A program made the position numbers and the translations under genes. Source: Baffinella frigidus (lineage: Eukaryota; Cryptophyceae; Cryptomonadales; Baffinellaceae). Taken from it: DNA of 20,587 nucleotides. The DNA is taken from contig MU647350.1 in the NCBI GenBank assembly GCA_026770585.1, positions 64,646 through 85,232 of the forward strand, written 5' to 3'. Numbering within the stretch: position 1 is the first letter of the stretch; the number at the start of each line of letters is the position of its first letter. Positions 8,633-18,031 of this stretch are shown here, in pieces. Below the pieces are notes generated by a model, which worked only from the letters and a program-made list of their open reading frames with translations, did no database searches and was not told the origin of the DNA.

Positions 8633-8951
8633 TGCACAGAAAGCGCGCCCGCACGGCAGAAACCTTCTGCATTCACGGAACCATCCGTCCTCACATAACG
8701 ACCAAATCACTTCGGCCCTAGTATTTTCTGGCACACGCTCGCTGGAATCCGGCGAGGTTGTACCCTTCTTAAGTTAACAGAGGTTCCACTTTTGCTTTGA
8801 GACGTCCCACTCTCGACTTTTGTCTCGGTGCGCAGCGCTCGCAAGAGGAACCGGCGAGGTTGTACCAACCCGATAGAGGGTTTGGTCCTGCTGTGAGGGC
8901 TGGTGGAAAGCCGCCATCGCCTCTCTGCGTGCTTCCGAGCAGAAGAGTGTG
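8633..8951. other. Spacer without recognised gene
   Basis: Apart from GGCGAGGTTGTACC, seen twice (about 8751 and 8852), nothing repeated or coding is evident. Confidence 0.5.
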
Positions 8952-9012
8952 GAGAGTTGAGGGTTGAGGGTTGAGGGATGAGGGTTGAGGGTTGAGGTTG
9001 AGGGTTGAGGGA

Positions 9013-9072
<60 letters not shown>

Positions 9073-9109
9073 GGATGAGGGTTGAGGGTTGAGGTTGAGG
9101 GTTGAGGGA

Positions 9110-9141
<32 letters not shown>

Positions 9142-9143
9142 GT

Positions 9144-9189
<46 letters not shown>

Positions 9190-9246
9190 GTTCAGGGTTG
9201 AGGGATGAGGGTTGAGGGTTGAGGGTTGAGGGTTCAGGTTCAGGGT

Positions 9247-9285
<39 letters not shown>

Positions 9286-9324
9286 GTTCAGGGTTGAGGG
9301 ATCAGGGTTGAGGGTTGAGGGTTG
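8952..9324. repeat. TTGAGGG minisatellite, about 53 units
   Basis: A heptamer array reads TTGAGGG, with interspersed ATGAGGG, TTCAGGG and six-base TTGAGG units. The unit differs by one base from the TTTAGGG telomere heptamer found elsewhere in the window. Confidence 0.97.
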
Positions 9325-9800
9325 CTTCTTCTTCTTCTTCTTTATTACTCTCGATACAGGTCCTAGAAAGGCCCTTTAGCCTTGAGTTGAGTGATACAAT
9401 GTCTATGAGCCTCAAGGTCGAGGGTTGAGCCCTGTTCGTCGGGAGGACACACTCATTAATCTTCGTATACTGTTGTATACTCGGTGATATACGACTCTGG
9501 GTAGGTGACTCTCTAGAGCATCTTTCTGCTCTCGCGTGTCGCCTCCCAGAGCCGAGGTAAAATATTTTAGAGGAAACGTTGCGCGTGAAATCAGGTGCGC
9601 CCTGGCGTGGCCTATTCCCTGAAGAGGCTGCGCGCTCCCCCTTTCCTGTGTGAATAGTAATAATAATAGTCTATATGCGTCTGGGACGCATTCTGCGTGT
9701 GGATTCTGGACGCAACGACAGACAAGGCGTATCACATATCGGAAGGAGGGGGCTTGAGAGCAATAAAGAAGAAGAAGAAGAAGAAGAAGAAGAAGAAGAA
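9325..9800. repeat. Region bounded by inverted (CTT)n and (AAG)n with AATAAAG-type edges
   Basis: The left boundary is CTTCTTCTTCTTTATTACTC (about 9331) and the right is GAGAGCAATAAAGAAGAAG (about 9756), inverse of each other over about 22 bp apart from one mismatch. Between them is a family G copy (9472-9556) and no recognised gene. A true element is possible, but microsatellite growth could also explain the pairing. Confidence 0.45.
9472..9556 (+). repeat. Dispersed repeat family G, copy 2
   Basis: TGTTGTATACTCGGTGATAT then ACGACTCTGGGTAGGTGACT then TCTAGAGC and CTGCTCTCGCGTGTCGCCTC. It matches 3543-3640 throughout and matches the spacers of the E2 exon 4 array in its first half. Confidence 0.85.
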
Positions 9801-9808
9801 TAATAGGT

Positions 9809-9923
9809 CTAGCTCTGCCTCACTCGGGTTGGCCGACTACTCTCAAGTTGACATGCTGGGTATGCGGTACACATTCGTCAACTTTGGAGCGGATAAGAGC
9901 CCAGGCTCACCAAAATGGCGCGA
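9809..9923 (+). repeat. Dispersed repeat family F, copy 4
   Basis: CTAGCTCTGCCTCACTCGGG, TCTCAAGTTGACATGCTGGG, GTCAACTTTGGAGCGG and AAGAGCCCAGGCTCACCAAA occur in the family order. It directly follows the (AAG)n tract. Confidence 0.85.
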
Positions 9924-10016
9924 CCAAATAGACTGTGAGACAGGAGGAGGGTGTGGGGGTTTGTCACAGGGTATGGGAGGGTGTCCAGGGTCGAGGGTGT
10001 AGGGGTGCGAGGGATA

Positions 10017-10121
10017 TTAGAGGTTCTTCACGTCCTGTAGGAGGTGGGGGCGCACCACATCCTTCATGTCGTGATCCTGTGACGACTGCGACAGGCCCTG
10101 CACGCGCGCGCCGCCATCGGG
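10017..10121 (-). CDS. Last exon of an unrecognised minus-strand gene
   Basis: A good acceptor (a pyrimidine run, then TGTGCAG) precedes 34 sense codons with almost uniform G or C in third position, then TAA. The product ends QDHDMKDVVRPHLLQDVKNL and looks like a normal polar, helical C-terminus. I do not recognise the family. The frame is also open upstream through the likely intron, so an intron-retaining form cannot be excluded from sequence. Confidence 0.5.
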   Translation of the reverse strand, partial: PDGGARVQGLSQSSQDHDMKDVVRPHLLQDVKNL

Positions 10122-10576
10122 CTGCACAGGGGGGAGACGCTTAGCGCAAGGAGGGTCCGGGATGCAAGGGGAGGGGCGCTTAGCAAGCACCCAGACACCC
10201 TGCACGCACTGCACGCGTGCGTAGAGATTAGCGCTGCTCCCTCCTTTCTCTGCTCCCTCCTTCCCCCCCCCCTGCATGCTCGGCAGAGTGAAGCCCAGCC
10301 TCACCCGCTCTCTGCTCCATCTCGGCAGACTGAATTCAGCCCTGGCGCACACGCAGAAGTCATCGCGCGCACCAACACTCTCCCAACAGCGCTTTGCCGC
10401 CTCCCACCCCTCTGCTCTCCTTTCCAAACCGTGACCCACTACGCCCCGTCCCCTCCGCACGCGCGCCGGGGACCGCGCCACCCCGCCACTCCAGCCCACC
10501 GAGACCCACTCAGGTGCACGCCGTTCAGCCACGAGCCTCCGGCCCCAGCACCCCAGCACCCCCAGCAGCCCTTCAC

Positions 10577-10790
10577 CCCATGTGGGCACAACGGAGTGTC
10601 GATCCACGAAGCCGTGCAAGGCGCGCGCGCCACTGCTGAGCGCGCTGGTGCTGGACGGGGAACGCGTGGAGGAGGAGGAGGAGGGCGTTACCCCATGGAA
10701 GTACTCGTATGTGAAGGAGCCCTTGTCCAGCAGGGACTGGATGCGCGGCATCTTGGAATGCCTCTTCAGTTTTACAATGCCCGGAATGCC
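10577..10790 (-). CDS. Probable upstream exon of the same minus-strand gene
   Basis: The minus strand is open with GC-rich third positions, giving IVKLKRHSKMPRIQSLLDKG then SFTYEYFHGVTP, a serine/threonine run, and ALHGFVDRHSVVPTW. A candidate donor GTGAAG follows (its G is at 10576); an alternative donor GTAACG occurs earlier, after the FHG codons. AAAAG just upstream of the GC-ATT codons could be the acceptor, since in-frame stops lie above it. The GTGAAG donor leaves phase 1 while the last exon starts in phase 0, so a different donor or another exon between them is needed. The plus strand is also open here, which lowers confidence. The family is not recognised. Confidence 0.4.
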
Positions 10791-10794
10791 TTTT

Positions 10795-10988
10795 AAAAGT
10801 GAGCCTCGACATTTTCAATTGTCATGAGAAATCATAGGAGAAATTACTATGGCATAGGTAATTTTACTTATGAATCCTAATTAAATCAACTTCGAAATAT
10901 GGCACGGGCTGACACCGACAATCCTGTTTAATAAACACGAAATCAACGAAATAACCCCCCCCCACTCCTGTGGGGTTTGACGACGTAC
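10795..10988. other. AT-rich spacer
   Basis: Short and AT-rich compared with its surroundings, with no open frame of note. It may be intron or 5' flank of the minus-strand gene. Confidence 0.4.
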
Positions 10989-11068
10989 AGAAAGAAAAAT
11001 GACGCATGGCTTTTCTGCAGATAAGTTCCTGTGTCCGCCTATGGTGGGAGTCAAAAGAACCTAAAGGA
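10989..11068 (-). repeat. Dispersed repeat family C, fragment
   Basis: Read on the minus strand it has GGTTCTTTTGACTCCCACC then ATAGGCGGACACAGG and a GCAGAAAAGCCATGCGTC end, matching copies at 13025 and 13766. Confidence 0.7.
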
Positions 11069-11108
11069 CGTCACGGCAAATTACAGCTCCATGTCTCAAA
11101 AGAGATTC

Positions 11109-11247
11109 CCCAACAGCCACCAGCCACCAGAAGTGAACCAAAGCAAACGTTGATTTCCTCTGCAGACCAAACCCTCAAGGTTTAGTCCGCAGGGGAAATC
11201 AACGTTTGCCATTCCTCGATTTGGTTCTCTTCTGGTGGTTGGTAGGT
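11109..11247. repeat. Inverted repeat, arms of about 60 bp
   Basis: The left arm has CCACCAGCCACCAGAAG, then GCAAACGTTGATTTCC and GCAGACCAAACC. The right arm carries the inverse of each in reverse order (GGAAATCAACGTTTGC, TTCTCTTCTGGTGGTTGGTA). It is probably a MITE-like foldback. TTCTCTTCTGGTGGTTGGTA recurs directly at about 11391. Confidence 0.8.
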
Positions 11248-11410
11248 CCTTTAGGTCCTTTAGGTTTTAATTTCTCCCAACATATGCCAACGACACGCCC
11301 TTCCGTAGAAAGGACTGCAGAAAAAGCATTTTTGCTTTCGGATCGCATTTAGCTCTCCAGTGCAGAGGCTCGTGAAGAGGGGATACAGGTTCTCTTCTGG
11401 TGGTTGGTAG
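11247..11410 (+). repeat. Dispersed repeat family C, long copy
   Basis: It starts GGTCCTTTAGGTCCTTTAGG, then TTCTCCCAACAT, CCAACGACACGCCCTTCCGT, then TTTTGCTTTCGGATCGCAT and GCAGAGGCTCGT. The same order occurs at 13848-14005. On the minus strand the frame reads CDPKAKMLFL and FLRKGVSLAYVG. Confidence 0.8.
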
Positions 11411-11431
11411 AGCTGGCGTCGGTTCGGTCAG

Positions 11432-11556
11432 CCCACGCCCGAAGCTATTTCCACTCTCGCGGGCTCGAGGGCAAAGCTGGAAGAGCTGTTGGGGGAGGAA
11501 CTTGACAGGTTTGAGCGGCGAACGAAGGACTTGAAGAAATGGGTCTACGAGATGGG
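11432..11556 (+). CDS. Possible exon encoding a charged helical segment
   Basis: After a stop codon and a possible acceptor (GGTTCGGTCAG) the plus strand encodes ISTLAGSRAKLEELLGEELD then RFERRTKDLKKWVYEMG, followed by a possible donor GTACAG. The peptide is amphipathic with hydrophobic spacing suggestive of a coiled coil, and its composition is more protein-like than any neighbouring frame. It lies between two family C repeats. No partner exon was identified, so it may be a lone exon of an unseen gene, a decayed fragment, or chance. Confidence 0.3.
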
Positions 11557-11570
11557 GTACAGAACCAGTT

Positions 11571-11620
11571 CCGGTGTCCACCTATGTTGGGAGCTCGAAG
11601 AACCTAAAGGACCTAAAGGT
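11571..11620 (-). repeat. Dispersed repeat family C, end fragment
   Basis: Its inverse reads CCTTTAGGTCCTTTAGGTTC then TTCGAGCTCCCAACATAGG, shared with 13025 and 13766. Confidence 0.8.
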
Positions 11621-11893
11621 TGAGGCAATCATCGTGGCAGACCGATCTCGATACACCACAAGGACAAGAACATCGACCACGTCGATCTGCAGGGGGGGTT
11701 GGTGCGGGATTAGGGGGCTCGATCGGGCCCGCATGGGTCGGGTCGGGGAGCTCATCCGTAGATTTCCCCATCCCCTCAAGAATGAGGTAGGCGTGATCTT
11801 TGATGTGAGTGTAATACAAAGCACCAACGCACCACCATTTGATTTAATCTGGCTCGGCCGTAAACTCGGTGGTTAGTCGAGCTCCCAATATGA
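11621..11893. other. Spacer without recognised gene
   Basis: Open frames exist on both strands but show no domain, and nothing else is evident. Confidence 0.5.
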
Positions 11894-11998
11894 TATCCCT
11901 TAAGTGCCCAGTAGGCTCATACGCCCTACCGTAGGGCCCTAGGACCTGCCTAGGACCTCTTGCGGGTCAATTGTGACCGGCTGGCCACTTAAGGGATA
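11894..11998 (+). mobile_element. Foldback family A, copy A4
   Basis: TA-TCCCTTAAGTG at the left and CCACTTAAGGGA-TA at the right, 105 bp. The conserved half is CCCTACCGTAGGGCCCTAGG. The variable half is the GCGGGTCAATTGTGACCGGC type also seen in A5, not the GAATATTC type. Confidence 0.9.
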
Positions 11999-12119
11999 GG
12001 CGGATACCGGAACTTATCCTGCAGGATGTTGGGAATCAATAAAACCTCAAATCCTAAAGATACCCATGGGTTCTATGTTGACTTGAGTCCCCGGTGTGTG
12101 GGTTCAGAAACCGTTGTGG

Positions 12120-12241
12120 TACAGGGGTACTTCGCTCATAACAAAGCGCCCCCCCCCCGAGGACCACCATAGGGCCCTAGGCACAGGCCTACTGTAGGGT
12201 CCTAGGGGAAAGCGCTTTCTTATGATCGAGGTACCCCTGTG
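12120..12241. mobile_element. Foldback family B, copy 4
   Basis: TACAGGGGTACTTCGCTCAT at the left, ATGATCGAGGTACCCCTGTG at the right, and a CCTACTGTAGGGTCCTAGGG core. Confidence 0.85.
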
Positions 12242-12892
12242 CACCCTGTACGCGGTCGCATGCCATCTGGATATGGCATGATGTAGACCGGTGAGCTGGT
12301 GTCCACAGCCATGGCTGTGGACTCTGGAAGGGTTCTTCGCGCGGTGCCTCTTCACTCAAGTGAAGTTTTTGCTCGTTCGACTCGTGTGAACCGCTCCAAA
12401 TCTCGTCGACTCTCGAAAGTTGACAACCACTTTCCCCGGAAAGTTGATATGGCGATCTCTTCAGGGACTTTCCAGCTAAACTTCTGAGACCACGCTTAGG
12501 GGGAGAGAGGCCGCGCCGGCCCAGGCCCAACCGCGAGCGAGATCTACGATACCTTCATTATCAGTCAACCACCGAGGCACATCACCTGTCCGACCGAAGA
12601 GCGAGGCTGTCGTGGCGGTAGAATCCACTACATGTGCAGGGTTTGACCACCAGGGTTTGACCATCAAGTTGAGTAATACATTCTTCTCTTCCATGGCTTC
12701 CCCCTGTCCACTCCTGGGAGGCCTTGCGCCCTGGTACGAGGAGAACACATGAGCCTCCAACTAGAACCTACTGCAAAAAGAGAGTTCCCCAAATTCTTTG
12801 ACACGACACTAAAACTATTTGTAGGTTACCTTTTGACAAATTCTAGGCAGATTTTTGGGGAGGAAATGCCTTTTGAGGGGCGAATGGCTCCA
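12242..12892. other. Spacer with a 22-bp perfect palindrome
   Basis: A perfect 22-bp palindrome centred on CAGCCATGGCTG lies at 12301-12322. Near 12415-12450, AAAGTTGACAACCACTTTCC resembles the hairpin at 14943. Open frames on both strands are unrecognised; no gene is supported. Confidence 0.55.
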
Positions 12893-13140
12893 GTTTTATT
12901 TTTCTGCAGATCTTTTCTACGGAAAGGAGTGTCGTTGGACTATGTTGGGAGCATTTGAAACCTTAAGGACCTAAAGGGCGACACCAGAGTGTCGCCGAGA
13001 TTTTGAGACTTCCCCTGTACATGTAGCCTTTAGATCCTTTAGGTTCTTCGAGCTCCCAACATAGGCGGACACTGGAACTTATCTGAAGAAAAGCCATGCT
13101 TCCATTCGGATCACATCAGGCCCCCCGGTGCAGAGGATCG
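12893..13140. repeat. Dispersed repeat family C, two copies in inverted arrangement
   Basis: The first copy (to about 12980) is reversed: CTACGGAAAGGAGTGTCGTT then TATGTTGGGAGC and GGACCTAAAGG. The second (from about 13025) is forward: CCTTTAGATCCTTTAGGTTC then CTCCCAACATAGGCGGACAC and CCATTCGGATCACATCAGG. A 9-bp inverted GGCGACACC or GTGTCGCC pair lies between them. Confidence 0.75.
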
Positions 13141-13607
13141 CAGCAGAAACCGGCTATACAGTAGAGTGCGTCACAAGGGTGGGCTTTTTAGGTAGGGTGT
13201 TCTAAAAAAAATCTGAACCTCTTTTTGACATACAGGGTGCTCGATGACAGTGGCACACATAGACAGAAGGAGAAACACAGCTCGGAGCCGACACCATAAA
13301 CCCGAACTCCTTCAGGACCTTGAGGCTTCTTTCAAATCCCGCCGATTACTGATTACTGAATTTATTGATATAGACCTATCATTCCGGGCGGGGTCGGGTT
13401 CTTGAAAAAGGGAGGAGTTGTATTGGTTAACCGCTCATCCGATCGGTTAGCCAATCCAACTCAGGTCGGCTCCTTCATAGCCCGTCACCTGACCCTTCCG
13501 TGCAAACTCCCGGAAGGCCCGTCTAGGGGGTGGTTTACAGGTATGTGAGCATGTGAGGTTTAGGCCGCGCCGGCCACCGCCGCACATACCCTAGACCTTT
13601 AAACACC
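13141..13607. other. Spacer with one hairpin
   Basis: TTGGTTAACCG and CGGTTAGCCAA form a hairpin at about 13431-13462. GATTACTGATTACTGA at about 13344 also occurs near 1868. No gene is recognised. Confidence 0.5.
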
Positions 13608-13749
13608 CTATTTTCCACTTTCTCCAGATCCCAAACCCGCCAAAACCAGAGGCCCGAAACACCCTATTTTCCTGTTTCCCCAGGTCCCAAACCCCCCAAA
13701 ACCAGAGGTCCGAGACACCCTATTTTCCTGTTTTCACAGACCCCAAATC
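13608..13749. repeat. Roughly 58-bp tandem repeat, about 2.4 copies
   Basis: ACACCCTATTTTCC, then a CCAGRTCCCAAACC block and CAAAACCAGAGG, is repeated three times with decreasing completeness. Confidence 0.85.
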
Positions 13750-13765
13750 TTTCCGATGCCTCTTC

Positions 13766-14010
13766 ACAAGTCCTTTAGGTCCTTGAGGTTCTTCGAGCTC
13801 CCAACATAGGCGAACACCGGAACTGGTTCTGTAGAAAGGCCATTCTTCCTTTAGGCCCTTTAGGTTTTAAATGCTCCCAACGTAGCCCAACGACACGCCT
13901 TTCCGTAGAAAAGATCTGCAGCAAAAGAATTTTGCTTTCGGATCGCATTGAGCTCCCCATTGCAGAGTGCACAGGCTCGTTGAGAGGGGATAGAGGGTGG
14001 TTCTCGTGGG
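13766..14010. repeat. Dispersed repeat family C, two tandem copies
   Basis: A short form (TCGAGCTCCCAACATAGGCG then ACACCGGAACT) is followed by a long form (GCTCCCAACGTAGCCCAACG then ACACGCCTTTCCGT and GCTTTCGGATCGCATTGAGC). Confidence 0.8.
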
Positions 14011-14129
14011 GTGTTTTCGTTTTTGAGTTATCCCAAAGAGGAACGCGCTCGCACACACACCGAACCCAGGTCAGCCTGTATGAGGCTCATGATATCCCAT
14101 CGTTAAAGTATGAGAGCTCCAACAACGGA

Positions 14130-14400
14130 TACCCCTCCTTTAGGTCCTTGAGGTTTTGAGTGCTCCCAACATAGCCCAACGACACGCCCTTCCGTAGAAA
14201 GGATCTGCATCATAAGCATTAAACAGGATTCGTAGATCCTTTAGGTCCTTCAGGTTCTTCGAGCTCCCAACATAGGCGGACACCGGAACTTTAGGTCCTT
14301 TAGGTTTTAATTTCTCCCACCATAGCCCAACGACACGCCGTTCTGTAGGTCCTTTAGGTCCTTTAGGTTTTATTGTTTCCCAACATGACTGACCACCGGA
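14130..14400. repeat. Dispersed repeat family C, three or four tandem partial copies
   Basis: CCTTTAGGTCCTTGAGGTTT and variants start partial copies near 14132, 14237, 14293 and 14347, each followed by a CTCCCAACATAG-like word. Confidence 0.8.
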
Positions 14401-15000
14401 TTTACGGCAGAGCCAGGCAAAGGGTAGCCCTTCTGTAGAAGGATGTTCATGGCGGGACAAGCCCTCTCCAATCGTTCCTGAGCTTAACACCAATAAAACC
14501 TAAAGGTCGAGAAGACCAATTTTGTCTGATCGTCCTGGGCACGTTGTGTGTAACGTAGAAAGGCCATGACACTTATTGACACTTATTGACTTTATTCGAA
14601 AGTGAGAATGCACGGTGCAAGAATTGAGGCGAGGTTAGGAAAACGTCTGGGTTCTGCACCAGATTTTTCCTTCCCAAGAAACTGCCACTACCCATAAGGA
14701 GAAACCACGAAGGAGCTTCCCGCACAAGCCCGGCGAACCGGACAGCGTGTCACTCCCCAATGGCTCCCCGCAGAGCACCCCGTTGCGTGGGGGCCTCTGC
14801 CTATTCCATACACAGTTGCCCCGGACTGGGCAAAAATGTATGGACCACTCTCCTTGCGGGCCACTCATACCACGCGATCCTTTAGGTGAAAAAAAATCTG
14901 CAACCCCAGTTTTCTCTTTTCGTGTAACCCGCTCCTCGATCTTGTCAACTTTCGGAGGTGACTTCTGGCAACAACTTTCCAAGAGAAAGTTGACTTAGGG
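14401..15000. other. Spacer upstream of the E2 gene
   Basis: A minus-strand frame (14635-14982) has no recognised domain. At 14943-14996 GTCAACTTTC and GAAAGTTGAC flank an inner short repeat and form a hairpin. GACACTTATT is duplicated near 14568. Confidence 0.5.
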
Positions 15001-15282
15001 CGACAAATTTTTGAGTCGAGGGAGGGTTGGAAGGATCGGCTGCGCAAGGCTCAACGAAGAGCTGCCCGGGGCCGTCTTGCGCTCGCGTGTCTCCCTGCTG
15101 GCCGCTGTCCCCGCTCCGAGGCCGCCCGACACAGCCAGGGGCTGCGCGCGGAGTTTTGCGTCAGGCTTGCTGAGAGGGTCGATCCAGGTCTGGGTGTCTT
15201 CGTGGCGAACCAAGGCGAGCGAGCACGGGGGCAGGAGCGGCGGGGGGAGGCTGGGCGTGGCGTCGGGGGTCAAAGAAGTAGG
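15001..15282 (+). promoter_or_regulatory. Likely 5' flank and leader of the E2 gene
   Basis: GC-rich, with no TATA-like word near the gene. The frame of exon 1 is open upstream, but there is no earlier in-frame ATG back to the upstream stop, so the ATG at 15283 (context GTAGGATGG) is the likely start. The transcription start cannot be placed. Confidence 0.4.
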
Positions 15283-15342
15283 ATGGCGCAGAACAAGCTG
15301 AATAAGGAGCTGAAGAACCTCGCCAACGACCCGATGCCGCAG
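15283..15342 (+). CDS. E2 exon 1 (20 codons)
   Basis: It encodes the start methionine and first helix, ending NDPMPQ. The donor is CAG then GTGTGC. The residues match the E1- and E3-facing helix of the E2 fold. Without splicing the frame ends at a stop near 15421. Confidence 0.85.
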
Positions 15343-17035
15343 GTGTGCTCCCAAACCTTGGGGGCTGTCTCCCCAAGAGCCTGGGCGCTCTCCCCACGAC
15401 GTGTGGGCCCTCTTCCCAACTAGGGCTCGGCATCAATGGGGTCCCGGCACCTGGCGCAGATCGGCTGGCACCATCGCCACCTGGTGAGGTCCTTGAGACC
15501 CTCGAGCGCCGCAAACCTGGTCAAGGGCGATCCGAGAGGGCTTTCTCGCTCCGCGTTTCGACGCAAGTCATGCTCCACACACCGGGCTACCAAGGGATTT
15601 CGTGAATAAACCTCAAGTGGATAAGCCCTATGTCCCTACGGCAGGCAATCCGTAGGGCCGTAGGTTTTTTCCTACGGATATCCCAACCGAAAGTCGGTGG
15701 CTGAGCCACAGACTTCCCCTTCGTAGCCCGCAGTGTGGCTCAGTCTCCAGTCCAAGACAGCCCCCGTTGCCGCGCCTCTCACGCCCTGCACTCCCGCCCC
15801 TGCGACTCTCGGGGTTTAGGCTTTAGAGGTCAGGCCACGCGCCACCGGAACTGCGAGAGCTCCTCGCTGAAGCATGGCCAGGGTAGGGGCTGACACCTGT
15901 TGTCGCGATGAGGCTGCCTGCCTCGCGTTCCTCTCTGGGTGCCTCCTTATTGTACTCTCGCGTGTTAACTCCCGTAGCCCTGGCCGCCGGGAAAGTACGC
16001 CTATTGACCCATCTATCTATCTATCTATCTATCGAAAGTGTGTACGCCTCACCGCCTATCCGCAGAAAGTATGAATATCCGCGCCTCCGCAGTTTCCCAC
16101 CAAGTGCCCACCTAATTCCCGCTAGTGTTTTTGAAAGATAGGCGTGTTTTTTACTTTGCCTGGCCGCTCCTTTGCAAGGTGGATCATGCGTGCTTGACAA
16201 AGACACGCTATCTAGCTCTGCCTCAGTCGGGTTGACTGATCGTTTTCACACCAAAGGTTGACGGATGTGTACCACACAACAGGGGTATCAACTTCGGATA
16301 TCCTCATTGTACCTCCTCTCTGTGTCTCCTTATTTTGAGGAGACCAGATTAAAAGACCAGATTAACTCAGGCAGAGCTAGGATATGGGTGGGTCCCAGCG
16401 CACTCACGCTGGGACGCGCACCCCCCCGCTGCCTTACCTGCCTTCTAGCTCTACCCTAAACCCTAAACCTTAAACCCTAAACCCTGTCTCGGTCGATTCG
16501 GCGAGACCGTTTTTCATGCCAGAGGTGGCGGAATGGTACCACGAACCCAGGATGTCAACTTGGGAATAGTCCCGTCAACTTGAGAAACCTCGAGAGAGGT
16601 CCGTGAACCTGGGTGAGGCAGAGCTGGGGCTGCGTTTGCGTGCTGAACGAATCTACCCTGCGGCTGTTCCCGGAACCAACTCAGAAACCCGAAGAGGCAT
16701 TAGCAAATATCCGTGATCAGGAGTAGACTGCAGCCAGAAATAGATGAATAGGCGCCTGCGCCCAGCAGCAAGTGACAGACGAGGTGGCGTACCGAGTGGC
16801 AGGTAATCCTCGAGGTCGGTTCTGATGCTGGTGTAGGCGGGAGGAGGAGGGGGGCAGAGAGAGAGAGCGAGAGAGGGAGGGAGAGAGAGAGAGAGAGATG
16901 GTGTGTACTGTGTCAAGCACGCATGATAACGCTCCGAGCGATCAGGGGGAGGCGCGGCCGAAGGGGGACGAGGGGGGCAGCGAGAGAGAGAGCGCGCGAG
17001 AGAGAGGGAGAGACAGAGAGAGCGAGAGAGGGAGG

Positions 17036-17066
<31 letters not shown>

Positions 17067-17967
17067 GGAGAGGGAGATGGTGTGTACTGACTCTTACCGA
17101 GTAGGGGGAGGCGAGGCCGAAGGGGGACAACATCTACGAGTGGGAGGGCGTCATCAACGGCCCGGTACGCATCCCTCAAGTGGCGAGTAGGCGCATACGC
17201 CCTACCGTAGGGCCCTAGGACCTGCCTAGGACCTCTTGGCGGTCAACTTTGACCGCCTCGCCACTTAAGGGATACCACTGAGTACATTCGTGTATGTAGT
17301 TCGGTGGTCGGAGTTCCCAATCCTACCCTCCTACCCACACTTCCCACAGGTACACCCCGCATCCCCAAACCCCATCCCCCAATCCCAACCCCGAATCCCC
17401 AAACCTCAACCCCCTGGACATCTACGAGTGGGAGGGCGTCATGAATGGGCCGGTCCACACCCGAATCCTCTCTCTCTCTCTCTCTCCCTCCCTCCCTCCC
17501 TCCTCCCGCCTACACCAGCATCCTAAACCCCAAACCCCAAACGCGGTGCATCATGAACGGCCCGGTCCACCCCCGAACCCCGAATCCCCAAACCCCGAAC
17601 TACCGACCCCGAACCCCGAACCCCGAGCCCCACCTCCAGACGCGAAACGCGACACGTGCTCTCACTCGGAGGAGGGCCCGTCACTCTCACTCTCACTCTC
17701 GCTCTCGCTCTCGCTCTCACTCTCGCTCTCACGCCCACTCTCGCTCTCACTCTCGCTCTCACTCTCACCCGGAGGATGAGAGTACACTTGCAAGTACCAC
17801 ACAAGATTTAGGGTTTAGGGAGGGCCAGCGCAGGGAGGGCCAGCGCAGCCAGGGGGCTAGCGCAGCCAGGGGGCTAGCGCAGTCTTGAGGGAGGGCCAGC
17901 GCAGCCAGGGGGCTGGGTGGTGCGCACCCTGGCGCTCCGGGTTGAGCAGAGCGAGAAGGAGGGATGA

Positions 17968-18031
<64 letters not shown>

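Larger units (their letters stand above)
15343..17104 (+). other. E2 intron 1 (1762 bp)
   Basis: It runs GTGTGC to CCGAGTAG. Contents in order: a small inverted repeat around CCCTACGGCAGGCAATCCGT (about 15628-15685), an (ATCT)n tract at 16011-16033, a foldback with family F ends (16212-16380), a CCCTAAA block, a second reversed F fragment (about 16549-16628), GA tracts, and a partial copy of exon 2. No further exon is seen. Confidence 0.75.
16824..17522. repeat. Inverted repeat enclosing E2 exon 2
   Basis: GATGCTGGTGTAGGCGGGAG plus GA (from 16824) followed by a GA-rich tract is matched inverted by a CT-rich tract and TCCTCCCGCCTACACCAGCA plus TC (17501-17522). The arms enclose exon 2, its partial copies and foldback A5. 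Confidence 0.8.

Noticed and set aside
9325-9800. A transposable element bounded by inverted CTT/AAG ends
   Set aside because: Only simple sequence plus about ten bases pair, and no target duplication or second copy is seen, so it is kept only as a low-confidence repeat.
10431-10827. Plus-strand frame ending in GVTPWKYSYVKEPLSSRDWM
   Set aside because: It reads protein-like, but the minus strand has a matching terminal exon with a good acceptor and stop, which fits better. One of the two must be a shadow.
12104-12530. Minus-strand frames of 83 and 113 codons
   Set aside because: They run through family B element 4 and a palindrome, without recognisable domain or coding bias.
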